Assembly: GCA_036960565.1 (NCBI GenBank)
Contig: JBALXQ010000007.1
Coordinates: forward strand, 87,212-151,211
Reading direction: 5' to 3'
Length of the DNA stretch: 64,000 bases
Source of the DNA: Bermanella sp036960565
GTDB lineage: Bacteria; Pseudomonadota; Gammaproteobacteria; Pseudomonadales; Oceanobacteraceae
Shown: piece by piece, positions 51,541 through 59,479 of the stretch
Numbering within the stretch: position 1 is the first letter of the stretch
Layout of the letters: each line of letters starts with the position of its first letter
Notes under the pieces: model-generated
What the model was told of the DNA's origin: nothing
Databases searched by the model: none
The model's input: the letters and a program-made list of their open reading frames with translations, nothing else
Translations under genes and position numbers: made by a program

Positions 51541-52608
51541 CTAGCGTTTTGGCAGGATGTTTTTTAATTTCTCATGCATTTTTAGGATAGCCTCTTCTGT
51601 TTGCTGCCATGAAATGCAGCCATCGGTAACAGATTGGCCATAAACCAAATCATCAAGATTAGCTGGAATGCTTTGGCTTCCAAATTCTAGGTGAGATTCG
51701 ACCATTAACCCAATGATGGAGGTGTTGCCTTCTAGGATTTGATTGGTAGCGTTATCCATAACCAAAGGCTGTAAAGCAGGGTTTTTGTTGGAATTGGCGT
51801 GACTGCAATCGATCATGATGTTGCTGGCGATACCCGCTTTTTCGATTTCCTGCTCACACAAAGCAATACTTACTGAGTCGTAATTTGGTTTGCCGCCGCC
51901 GCCACGTAACACTATATGGCCGTTTGAGTTTCCTTTGGTTTGAACAACTGAAACCTGGCCGTCTCCATTTATGCCTAGAAAACGGTGGCTACTGGCTACT
52001 GATTGAAGTGCATTGATTGCGACAGTTAAATTACCATCGGTTCCATTCTTGAAGCCTACGGCGGACGAAAGGCCGCTAGCCATTTCTCTGTGGGTTTGGC
52101 TTTCGGTGGTGCGAGCGCCAATTGCTGACCAGCTAATTAGGTCTTGTAAGTATTGAGGGGAAATAGGGTCGAGCGCTTCAGTTGAAAGCGGTAGTCCAGT
52201 TTTAGCCAAATCAATTAGTAATTTACGTGAAATGGTGAGGCCATCTTCAATTTTGAAGGTGTCATTTAAATAAGGGTCGTTTATTAAGCCTTTCCAGCCA
52301 ACAGTTGTGCGCGGCTTTTCAAAGTAAACACGCATAACCAATAGGATAGTGTCGTCAACCTTGGCACTAAGCTCTTTCAGGCGCTCAGCGTATTCTTTGG
52401 CTGCTTTAACATCATGAATGGAGCAGGGGCCAATTACTACGAATAGCCTATGATCTTTGCGATCAAGAATATTGCGAATAGCAGCGCGGCCATCTTCGAC
52501 AGATTTCTGTGCCGTTTCATCTACCGGTAGTTGCGACTTTAATTGCTCAGGAGTGATTAAAGGTGCGTTGTTTTCTATATTTAAATCTTCAAGGCGTTTG
52601 TTTGTCAT
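51541..52608 (-). CDS. 3-deoxy-7-phosphoheptulonate (DAHP) synthase, class I
   Basis: First step of aromatic amino acid synthesis, joining PEP and erythrose-4-P. The 355-residue AroF/G/H-type enzyme shows GPCSIHDVKAAKEYA, MRVYFEKPRTTVGWKGLINDP, GARTTESQTHREMASGLSSAVGFKNGTDG, IMIDCSHANSNKNP and the metal-binding end region. The paralogue (Phe-, Tyr- or Trp-regulated) cannot be settled by eye, so I give no symbol. The start is the ATG at 52608 (MTNKRLEDLN); a 19-residue longer reading is unlikely. Confidence 0.95.
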   Translation of the reverse strand: MTNKRLEDLNIENNAPLITPEQLKSQLPVDETAQKSVEDGRAAIRNILDRKDHRLFVVIGPCSIHDVKAAKEYAERLKELSAKVDDTILLVMRVYFEKPRTTVGWKGLINDPYLNDTFKIEDGLTISRKLLIDLAKTGLPLSTEALDPISPQYLQDLISWSAIGARTTESQTHREMASGLSSAVGFKNGTDGNLTVAINALQSVASSHRFLGINGDGQVSVVQTKGNSNGHIVLRGGGGKPNYDSVSIALCEQEIEKAGIASNIMIDCSHANSNKNPALQPLVMDNATNQILEGNTSIIGLMVESHLEFGSQSIPANLDDLVYGQSVTDGCISWQQTEEAILKMHEKLKNILPKR

Positions 52609-52758
52609 TGTACTTATATTCCGAGACGGAAGACTGATTTTTATTAAGGTGTAATCATAGTGCACTTAAAGGGGGTACTGAAGGGATTTATTCGAGTAAA
52701 TGCGCAAGAAAATGAAAAATTACAGCTTAGGCTCGCAGTATTAGGCAAGCCCTGTTGG

Positions 52759-52938
52759 TTATTTGCTCAGCCTGTCGTTTATTTCCTTATATTTTAAAAC
52801 GTCTTGTTCTGGAAATAAGATCTCTTTACCGTTTTTTACGCTCTTTAATAGGTGCTCTCTGGCCCAGCGCTTAACCGTCACTTCACTAACATTTAGTATT
52901 GAACAGGCCTCACCTAGGCTTAACATTTTGTCTGGCAT
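52759..52938 (-). CDS. Small excisionase-type helix-turn-helix protein
   Basis: A 59-residue DNA-binding protein: MLSLGEACSILNVSEVTVKRWAREHLLKSVKNGKEILFPEQDVLKY is the HTH_17/excisionase (MerR-like) fold. The ATG at 52938 has a perfect AAGGAG at 6 nt; a nine-residue longer start is not needed. There is no integrase or phage gene nearby, so it may be a solitary regulator. Divergent from the universal stress gene with an 88-bp shared region, so that gene is its most obvious target. Confidence 0.8.
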   Translation of the reverse strand: MPDKMLSLGEACSILNVSEVTVKRWAREHLLKSVKNGKEILFPEQDVLKYKEINDRLSK

Positions 52939-53026
52939 TTTTATCTCCTTGTTTATCTTGATCAAAGTATAGACAGAAAATTCAAGCTGCTATGCTTAAG
53001 GATGAAATTGGCAGGAAAATGCAGCC

Positions 53027-53524
53027 ATGATTAATCGAATTTTGTATGCGACAGATTTAGGTATGTACGGGCCATATTTGATGAGGCAGGTAGCAGATCT
53101 TGCTCAGAGTACGGGTGCCAGTGTTGATATCCTGCATGTAATTGAGCCGATGGGGGTGTTTGCTGAGTCGGTAATCGACAGTTATATGCCGGAAAAAGAA
53201 AAGGCGTACCTGAGAAGTGAGGGCTTGGCTGAAATAATTAGTAAAATTCGTCTGCAGGTAATTGATACGCTTAAGTCTGAGTATGCCGAATACCTAGGTA
53301 TGATTAATTTGGAAGATGTGTTGGTCGAAGTGGGGGAGCCCGCACTATTAATTGCGGAGCAAGCTGGGTTAAGGGGGAGTGATTTAATTGTCCTAGCAGC
53401 TCATGGGCAGCAGGGGTTTGGGGCGAAGGTAGTGGGCAGTATCGTGATTAAAGTTATAAAGGACTCGCTGGTACCTATATATATACTGCCTATGATGAAC
53501 TTATCTGAGCTTGAGCGTAGTTAA
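53027..53524 (+). CDS. Universal stress protein (UspA family)
   Basis: A 165-residue single UspA domain with INRILYATDLGMYGPYLMRQ, SVDILHVIEP and the C-terminal nucleotide motif AAHGQQGFGAKVVGSIVIKVIKDSLVPIYILP (G-2x-G-9x-G type), suggesting the ATP-binding subgroup. Acts in the cytosol during stress or growth arrest. Divergent from the excisionase-like regulator and convergent with the TSUP gene 8 bp away. Confidence 0.93.
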   Translation: MINRILYATDLGMYGPYLMRQVADLAQSTGASVDILHVIEPMGVFAESVIDSYMPEKEKAYLRSEGLAEIISKIRLQVIDTLKSEYAEYLGMINLEDVLVEVGEPALLIAEQAGLRGSDLIVLAAHGQQGFGAKVVGSIVIKVIKDSLVPIYILPMMNLSELERS

Positions 53525-53532
53525 GAGGCCTA

Positions 53533-54318
53533 TTAGAAAATTATATACTTTAGCCCTAAAGCCATTAGTAGGCTGGCCAATGCGGCACGTAAGATATGCT
53601 CAGGCAGATGTGTTCCCAACTTACTGCCCAGGTGTATGGCTGGAATTGATCCAACTAACAAGGCACCTAGCAGGGAATAATCTACATTTCCTAGTGATAA
53701 ATGGACAAGCCCGCCAATAAGGGTAAGCGGTACGGCGTGGGCGATGTCTGTTCCGATTACATTTATTGATCGCATGTGTGGGTAGAGTACGATAAGTATC
53801 GCTGTACCAATGGCCCCAGCCCCAACGGAGGAAAGTGTCACCAAAACCCCAAGAAGTACTCCCATTGTAACCGTAAGTGCTGCCTTGTTTTTTTGTAGCC
53901 AGCTTTTCTGCTTCAGGTCGGACTGATGCTTGGCGAACAGTTGTAGTTTTTTTCTGAATATTAGTAGGGTTGCAGTTAGGATTAGCATCACACCAAGGCA
54001 GGTGGTTATAACGCCTGTATATTGATTGTAATCTGTGAAGTGAGACTGAAGTATAAACCCCGTGATGATGGCACTAGGAATGCTGCCTAACGCGAGCAGG
54101 CCTGTAATGGCCCAGCGTATATTATTTTGTTTGTAGTGAGCCACAACTCCACTAGCCTTGGTGATAGAGGCATAAAGCAGGTCAGTACCTACAGCTATGT
54201 GAGGTGGGATACCAAACATGAGCAGAAGAGGGGTCATTAATGAGCCGCCGCCAATGCCAGTTAGTCCAACAATCAGTCCGACGAGAGCGCCAGCCATTAC
54301 ATATAACAGAAATTCCAT
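53533..54318 (-). CDS. TSUP family (TauE/SafE) permease, probable sulfite/sulfur anion exporter
   Basis: A 261-residue membrane protein with about eight helices and the TSUP duplicated motifs GLIVGLTGIGGGSLMTPLLLMFGIPPHIAVGTDLLYASITK and LVTLSSVGAGAIGTAILIVLYPHMRSINVIGTDIAHAVPLTLIGG. TauE/SafE proteins export sulfite, sulfonate or related anions. It is divergent from cysB and close to cysI and cysH, so sulfite or sulfate transport is the natural guess. Substrate not proven. Confidence 0.9.
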   Translation of the reverse strand: MEFLLYVMAGALVGLIVGLTGIGGGSLMTPLLLMFGIPPHIAVGTDLLYASITKASGVVAHYKQNNIRWAITGLLALGSIPSAIITGFILQSHFTDYNQYTGVITTCLGVMLILTATLLIFRKKLQLFAKHQSDLKQKSWLQKNKAALTVTMGVLLGVLVTLSSVGAGAIGTAILIVLYPHMRSINVIGTDIAHAVPLTLIGGLVHLSLGNVDYSLLGALLVGSIPAIHLGSKLGTHLPEHILRAALASLLMALGLKYIIF

Positions 54319-54459
54319 GGATATAGTCTAAGCTTATTAAATGTGATCTAAGAGATAGATGGTAAATGTAGCCATTTCCTTCTATTCTGGAAAAGAATAT
54401 TTACTTCTATTTTTATAACCTTTTGTTAGGTTGGAAGATGAGATTGGCCTGGAGGGCAT

Positions 54460-55434
54460 ATGAAGCTACAACAACTGCGCTATATTTGGGAAGTAGCGCA
54501 TCACGATCTTAATGTATCTGCAACAGCGCAGGTGCTTTATACGTCGCAACCTGGAATCAGTAAGCAAATTCGTTTGTTTGAGGACGAGCTTGGGGTGGAG
54601 ATATTTGCTCGAAGTGGCAAGCATCTAACTCGTGTAACTCCTGCTGGTGAGGCGATACTTAAAGTATCGGGGGAGATTTTGCGGAAGGTCGAGAGCATCA
54701 AACAAGTAGCTCAAGAATTTAGCAATGAAAATAAAGGTAGCCTGTCAATTGCAACAACCCATACTCAGGCGCGGTATGCTTTACCTAGAATTATTCAGGA
54801 CTTCATTAAACAATATCCAGATGTTTCTCTTCATATGCACCAAGGAACACCGCAGCAAATAGCTGAAATGGCTGCAGATGGCACAGTGGATTTTGCCATT
54901 GCTACCGAAGCTATGGATCATTATAACGATCTAATCATGATGCCTTGTTATCGATGGAATAGAAGTATTTTGGTTCCCAAAAGCCATCCTTTAGCGCAGC
55001 GAGCCCAGCCAACTCTAGAAGAGGTGGCTACTTTCCCATTGGTTACTTATGTGTTTGGGTTTACCGGGCGCTCAAAATTAGATGAGGCATTTAAGAACAA
55101 GGGGCTCACACCTAAGGTGGTTTTTACAGCCGCAGATGCGGATGTCATTAAGACTTATGTAAGGCTTGGGCTAGGCGTGGGGATTGTGGCTACTATGTCT
55201 ATTGATGAGGAAAAAGATAGTGATCTTGTTGCCATTAATGCAGAACACCTGTTCAAAGATAGCGTAACTAAAATAGGATTTAGGAAGGGCACCTTTTTAA
55301 GGGGCTTTATGTATGATTTTGTTGCCCGCTTTGCGCCTCATCTAGATAAATCCTCCATAGATGGTGCGGCTCAGTGCCATAGTAAGGCGGAGTTAGAAGA
55401 GAAATTTGGCGCGATAGAGCTGCCCAGGCGTTAA
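54460..55434 (+). CDS. cysB: LysR-type regulator CysB
   Basis: Activator of sulfur assimilation genes with N-acetylserine as inducer. The 324-residue protein has the N-terminal winged HTH (MKLQQLRYIWEVAHHDLNVSATAQVLYTSQPGISKQIRLFEDELGVEIFARSGKHL) typical of CysB and the effector domain with TTHTQARYALP, MHQGTPQQIAEM and VRLGLGVGIVA. Length equals E. coli CysB. Divergent from the TSUP gene and convergent with cysH. A hairpin spans its stop codon. Confidence 0.97.
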   Translation: MKLQQLRYIWEVAHHDLNVSATAQVLYTSQPGISKQIRLFEDELGVEIFARSGKHLTRVTPAGEAILKVSGEILRKVESIKQVAQEFSNENKGSLSIATTHTQARYALPRIIQDFIKQYPDVSLHMHQGTPQQIAEMAADGTVDFAIATEAMDHYNDLIMMPCYRWNRSILVPKSHPLAQRAQPTLEEVATFPLVTYVFGFTGRSKLDEAFKNKGLTPKVVFTAADADVIKTYVRLGLGVGIVATMSIDEEKDSDLVAINAEHLFKDSVTKIGFRKGTFLRGFMYDFVARFAPHLDKSSIDGAAQCHSKAELEEKFGAIELPRR

Positions 55435-55443
55435 GCTGGGCAG
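55420..55443. other. 8-bp hairpin spanning the cysB stop codon
   Basis: CTGCCCAG-GCGTTAAG-CTGGGCAG is perfect; the cysB TAA lies in its loop. No T-run follows. It lies between the convergent cysB and cysH genes and may end both transcripts. Confidence 0.55.
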
Positions 55444-55454
55444 TTGCATGTAAA

Positions 55455-56189
55455 TTACCCTTTAGATATTAAATTGCCTGCATGAAGGCCGCATTCTTTG
55501 CCTCCTTCATTTTCCCACCACCAGCGCCCTTCTCTTTCATGTTGATTTGGAAGGACAGGGCGAGTACAAGGTTGGCAGCCTATGCTAACAAAGCCATTCT
55601 GATGTAGTGGATTAAATGGTACATCAAACATTTTAATGTAGTTCCAGACGTCTTCAGAGCTCCAATTGGCTAGTGGATTAAACTTAAATAGTTGATCATC
55701 TATCCCCTTAAACCCCGTATCCTGTTGAAATATAGGTATTGACTGGCGAGTACCGGGGCTCTGGTCTTTTCTCTGGCCGGTGATCCAAGCTTGTGTGGTG
55801 GCCAGTTTACGCTTTAACGGCGCTATTTTTCGAATGCCACAGCATTCATTATGCCCATCCTCAAAAAAGCTAAACAACCCTTTTTCTTTTACAAATAATT
55901 CTAATTGATCAGAATTTGGGCTGAGAAGTTCAATGTCAATCCCGTAATGCTTGCGGACTGTTTCGATGAAACTATAAGTTTCTGGATGGAGTCGTCCGGT
56001 ATCTAGGCTAAATACCTGAATGTCTTTGTTTGCTTTTAGGGCGAGGTCAATGAGTACAACGTCCTCTGCGCCACTAAAGGATATTGCTATATTGTCAAAT
56101 TTTTCCAGTGCGTATTTAATTATTTGTTTAGGCTGTTTGTTAGCCAACTCTTCATTAATTGCAGATATCTCATCTGAATTGATAAGCAT
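55455..56189 (-). CDS. cysH: Assimilatory APS reductase (4Fe-4S type CysH)
   Basis: Reduces adenylylsulfate to sulfite with thioredoxin. The 244-residue protein has the PP-loop SFSGAEDVVLIDLA, the cluster cysteines Cys116-Cys117 (NECCGIRK) and Cys205/Cys208 (IGCQPCTRP), and the catalytic Cys233 in KECGLH. The CC...CxxC set marks the iron-sulfur APS reductases, as in Pseudomonas, and is absent from E. coli PAPS reductase. Upstream is an ATAAG/CTTAT inverted repeat (56259-56281), a candidate CysB site. Confidence 0.95.
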   Translation of the reverse strand: MLINSDEISAINEELANKQPKQIIKYALEKFDNIAISFSGAEDVVLIDLALKANKDIQVFSLDTGRLHPETYSFIETVRKHYGIDIELLSPNSDQLELFVKEKGLFSFFEDGHNECCGIRKIAPLKRKLATTQAWITGQRKDQSPGTRQSIPIFQQDTGFKGIDDQLFKFNPLANWSSEDVWNYIKMFDVPFNPLHQNGFVSIGCQPCTRPVLPNQHEREGRWWWENEGGKECGLHAGNLISKG

Positions 56190-56258
56190 GTCGTAACCTT
56201 TGTTTGATTTTAAGGAGACAATAACAGAACTAATTTAACCAAAAAATAATAAATATGA

Positions 56259-56281
56259 ATAAGTTAATAACTATTACTTAT
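56259..56281. promoter_or_regulatory. Candidate CysB region upstream of cysH
   Basis: ATAAG, 13 bp, CTTAT form an inverted repeat 70 bp upstream of cysH in a very AT-rich stretch. It resembles the element upstream of cysI. The link to CysB is inference. Confidence 0.4.
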
Positions 56282-56359
56282 AAAGATTTAAAGTTGGGAT
56301 ATTGAAGCGCCAGGGTATTAGGGATAGAGTAGCGCCTTTTTTACGCGAAGGGGTTTAAA

Positions 56360-56980
56360 ATGGAGTTAGCTTGTCTTGATTTGGAAGGGGTGTTGATTCC
56401 TGAGATTTGGATTGAGTTTGCCAATAAAACTGGCATTGAGGAGCTAAAGGCGACTACGCGTGATGTTCCTGACTACAATGTCCTAATGAAGCAGCGCCTA
56501 AGAATTTTAAAAGAGAATGGATTAAAGCTGGATGATATCCAAGAGGTCATTGCGACCTTATCTCCACTTGATGGTGCGATAGAGTTTGTAGATTGGCTGC
56601 GAGAGCGTTTCCAAGTGGTTATTCTGTCTGATACGTTTTATGAGTTCGCGCAACCGCTAATGAGGCAGTTAGGATTTCCTACGTTGTTATGCCACAAGCT
56701 AGAGGTAAGTGAAGAGGGCTTCATTACAGACTATAAATTAAGGCAGGTTGATCCAAAACGTCAATCTATAAAAGCTTTCCATAGTTTGAATTATCGCTGT
56801 ATAGCTGCAGGTGACTCATATAATGATACAACCATGCTCTCTGAAGCAGAGGCTGGTATATTGTTTAAGTCACCTAAAAATGTCATTGAGGAATTCCCCC
56901 AATTTCCAGCGGTTCATGAATATGACGACCTTAAGCGAGAGTTTCTAAAGGCCAGTAATAGAGAGCTTTCATTTAGTTAA
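56360..56980 (+). CDS. thrH: ThrH: phosphoserine phosphatase / homoserine phosphotransferase
   Basis: A 206-residue HAD enzyme beginning MELACLDLEGVLIPEIWIEFA, with the DLEG nucleophile motif specific to ThrH (DxDG in most HAD proteins), VVILSDTFYEF as motif II and AAGDSYNDTTML as the metal motif. In Pseudomonas aeruginosa it moves phosphate from phosphoserine to homoserine. Located between cysH and pabB, the same order as in Pseudomonas. Serine supply connects to cysteine synthesis nearby. Its last 4 bp overlap the end of pabB. Confidence 0.96.
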   Translation: MELACLDLEGVLIPEIWIEFANKTGIEELKATTRDVPDYNVLMKQRLRILKENGLKLDDIQEVIATLSPLDGAIEFVDWLRERFQVVILSDTFYEFAQPLMRQLGFPTLLCHKLEVSEEGFITDYKLRQVDPKRQSIKAFHSLNYRCIAAGDSYNDTTMLSEAEAGILFKSPKNVIEEFPQFPAVHEYDDLKREFLKASNRELSFS

Positions 56981-58293
56981 TTGCTAATGCACGTTATGAG
57001 CTTGGATACTTTATCCAGGCTCTCTTGGTATTCGGACTGCCATTCTGAGTCATCTACAATGCCTCCGCCCGCCCAGCATGTTACTTCTCCTTCGTGAAAC
57101 AAAAAGCTTCTAATTAGAATATTGGAATTGAAATTTCCATTTGTCGATTGATAGAAAGAGCTGCCGCAATAAAAGCTTCTTTGTTTATCTTCTAATTCGC
57201 TAATTATCTCCATGGATCTCTTTTTTGGGGCGCCGGTAATTGAGCCTCCTGGGAATGCGTCAAAAAAAAGTTTGAGGGGGCTTGTGCCTGGGTTGAGTGT
57301 TGCTGTGACCGTACTTACCAAGTGGTGAACCGTAGTAAAAGATTCGACATCGAATAAAGCAGGTGTTTTGACGTTATATGCATTTTTGCTCAAGTCATTG
57401 CGCAATAAGTCAACAATCATTAGATTTTCTGCTCTATCTTTCTCGCTATTTTTAAGCGCTATCTTATTTTGATTGTCTTTTATTGGGTCGGGATCTCTTG
57501 GTAGGGTTCCTTTGATGGGCTTTGTTACTATTTCTTTACTAGTACAGCTCAAGAATAGTTCTGGAGAGGCGCTAGCAAAACTAAAGTTGGTATGCTCAAA
57601 AAAACAGGCGAAAGGAATTTCGGCAAACTGCTTTAGCTTTTCATAGGCAATTAGGGGGTTGCCTTTATATTGCCCTGTAAATGATTGAGCCAAGTTTACT
57701 TGGTAAGAGTCTCCTGCCTTGATGTAGTTGTGAATGCTTTCAATCTTTTCTTTATAGGTGGAAGGCTCCCAGTTGGCTTGAAAATCACTGGTTAGTTCAA
57801 AACTATCCCGCTGCTCTTCATTTTGTAGGCTGTTCCTAAATATTTCTTCCAGTTCACTTTGTGGTGTTTCTGATATTTCTGTCCAATAAACTAAGATAGT
57901 TTTTTGTTCTAAGTGATCTATGAGAAATGCCCAACTATATAGTCCAGCAAGTAGCCTAGGGATATCCGGCTGGCCACCTTGAATGCTTGGGTTATCTACC
58001 AATCCTAAGTCATAGCTAGCATGCCCAATAATGCCCCCTATGAATGGCAGGTCTTCATTTGAATTTGGGAGAGTGCGCAAGAGCCGTTCAATTTGAATTT
58101 GAATTTCTTCTATTTGGGTGTTGCAAAAATAGGTTAACTCGCTAACTGGAGCTGCACTGATAATGCTCCACCTGCCGTTCTCATGGTTTAGGGATGAACT
58201 TTCAAGCGCAACTAACCCGCCTTTAACTTGAAGTCTTTCTAGTAGGGTTGAGGTGTTTCTTAGGTAAGGGAGGTTGGTTATTTCGAGTTTCAT
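56977..58293 (-). CDS. pabB: Aminodeoxychorismate synthase component I
   Basis: Makes 4-amino-4-deoxychorismate from chorismate with the PabA amidotransferase, for folate. The 438-residue protein has the N-terminal anthranilate synthase-like domain and the catalytic domain with AGDSYQVNLAQSFTG, TKPIKGTLPRD (PIKGT marks PabB), DRAENLMIVDLLRNDLS and FPGGSITGAPKKRSMEII. The PIAGT form of TrpE is absent. Convergent with thrH with a 4-bp overlap. Confidence 0.95.
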   Translation of the reverse strand: MKLEITNLPYLRNTSTLLERLQVKGGLVALESSSLNHENGRWSIISAAPVSELTYFCNTQIEEIQIQIERLLRTLPNSNEDLPFIGGIIGHASYDLGLVDNPSIQGGQPDIPRLLAGLYSWAFLIDHLEQKTILVYWTEISETPQSELEEIFRNSLQNEEQRDSFELTSDFQANWEPSTYKEKIESIHNYIKAGDSYQVNLAQSFTGQYKGNPLIAYEKLKQFAEIPFACFFEHTNFSFASASPELFLSCTSKEIVTKPIKGTLPRDPDPIKDNQNKIALKNSEKDRAENLMIVDLLRNDLSKNAYNVKTPALFDVESFTTVHHLVSTVTATLNPGTSPLKLFFDAFPGGSITGAPKKRSMEIISELEDKQRSFYCGSSFYQSTNGNFNSNILIRSFLFHEGEVTCWAGGGIVDDSEWQSEYQESLDKVSKLITCISN

Positions 58294-58558
58294 AATACAC
58301 CTAGGGTCAGTCGTGTATTTTAACTGGTGTGGCGGTGATAGTGTAGTTCTGATAAGTGTTTGTACTGTTTAAAAATCAGGCTATTTATTAGCACTGAAGT
58401 TCTGGGTTTGGTTTGAGATTTATAAAATTAGCTAAATATGCTTTCAGATAGCAGTAGGCATTGCATTTGTGCTTGGCGAGAACCGCCATTAGATGTAACA
58501 ATGAGTAACCGTTTGTATAGCGGAAAAAATAAAAATAACAAAGTTAATTGGCGATTTA
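58294..58558. other. Divergent promoter gap between pabB and the C39 unit
   Basis: 265 bp with no long frame. It holds a 38-codon ORF (58501-58617) that overlaps the start of the C39 gene in another frame. No terminator, repeat or obvious operator seen. Confidence 0.4.
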
Positions 58559-59458
58559 ATGTTGGTCTTACTGTTAGCGTCCTTGATAGGTTACAACCTA
58601 ATTACTGCAGTTGTTGAAATAGAGCCTCAACCCAAGGGTGTGGTTTATTTTGAAACTGGCTTTGGCGATCACTCCATAACTCATTTTGAGACTATCGAAC
58701 CACTGACTGAGTATAAGTACAACAACGTTGTACGCCAAGCTTATGACTATAGCTGCGGATCTGCAGCCCTTACCACATTATTGGATTTTTACCTGGGTCG
58801 AAATTTCCAGGAGCGCCAAGTTATGGAAGGGCTCTTACAGTTTGGGGATACTGAAAAGATAGTTGCTCGTCGCGGTTTTTCATTGCTAGATATGAAACGC
58901 TTGGTAACGGCTCTAGGGCATCCATCGGGTGGTTTTAGGGCGGCTAAAGAGGACTTGATAAAGCTTGATCACCCGGCAATTGCACCTATTGAATATGCTG
59001 GGTTTAAACATTTTATCGTGGTGAGAGCGGTTAAGGATAATCATGTATATGTGGCGGACCCTGCTTTAGGGAATATCAGTTTTACCTTGTCTCGGTTTAT
59101 GGAAATATGGGATAGGAATGTTTTATTTATTGTGTTTCCAAATGGGCATAAACCCGTTGGCGGGTTAGAAGTAAGAGATGAAGATTTGCGCGTCATTGAC
59201 GAGCGAACCTTCACGCAAAGAGCCTTCAGAGATTTTAAAGATGTTTTTCCAGTCGACCACATGAATTTGCCTGCTGAATTTTACAATGGAATAGCGAGAA
59301 ACAAGAACAATGCTTACTGGACTGAAGGTGATGACCCGTTAGATCCAGAAGATGATGTGATTATTAAGTTGGGCGATCCAGGATACGACCCTAACTTGGC
59401 GAATACGATAAGTGCGCCAACCATCGTTACTAAACAAATTAGATACAGAAGAAAATAA
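58559..59458 (+). CDS. C39-family cysteine peptidase, membrane-anchored, stand-alone
   Basis: A 299-residue protein with an N-terminal hydrophobic segment (about residues 1-19) that acts as anchor or signal, then a papain-like C39 domain (about 55-195). The catalytic set is complete: Gln60 (oxyanion hole), Cys66 in QAYDYSCGSAALTTLL, His151 in GFKHFIVV, Asp167 in VADPALGN. C39 domains usually cut double-glycine leaders and are fused to ABC exporters; here no ABC part exists. Stand-alone C39 proteins such as FapD of the Pseudomonas Fap amyloid system act in the periplasm. The C-terminal 100 residues have no known motif. The start lacks a strong ribosome-binding site. First gene of a four-gene unit. 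Confidence 0.88.
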   Translation: MLVLLLASLIGYNLITAVVEIEPQPKGVVYFETGFGDHSITHFETIEPLTEYKYNNVVRQAYDYSCGSAALTTLLDFYLGRNFQERQVMEGLLQFGDTEKIVARRGFSLLDMKRLVTALGHPSGGFRAAKEDLIKLDHPAIAPIEYAGFKHFIVVRAVKDNHVYVADPALGNISFTLSRFMEIWDRNVLFIVFPNGHKPVGGLEVRDEDLRVIDERTFTQRAFRDFKDVFPVDHMNLPAEFYNGIARNKNNAYWTEGDDPLDPEDDVIIKLGDPGYDPNLANTISAPTIVTKQIRYRRK

Positions 59459-59479
59459 TTATAAAAAGGGATTTGCTGC

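Noticed and set aside
52661..52791. Plus-strand GTG frame of about 42 codons between the DAHP synthase and excisionase-like genes
   Set aside because: No ribosome-binding site, overlaps the HTH gene end and shows no recognisable features.
52950..52975. TTGATCAA sequence upstream of the UspA gene as an Anr/FNR box
   Set aside because: The FNR consensus needs TTGAT-N4-ATCAA; only a fused half-site is present.
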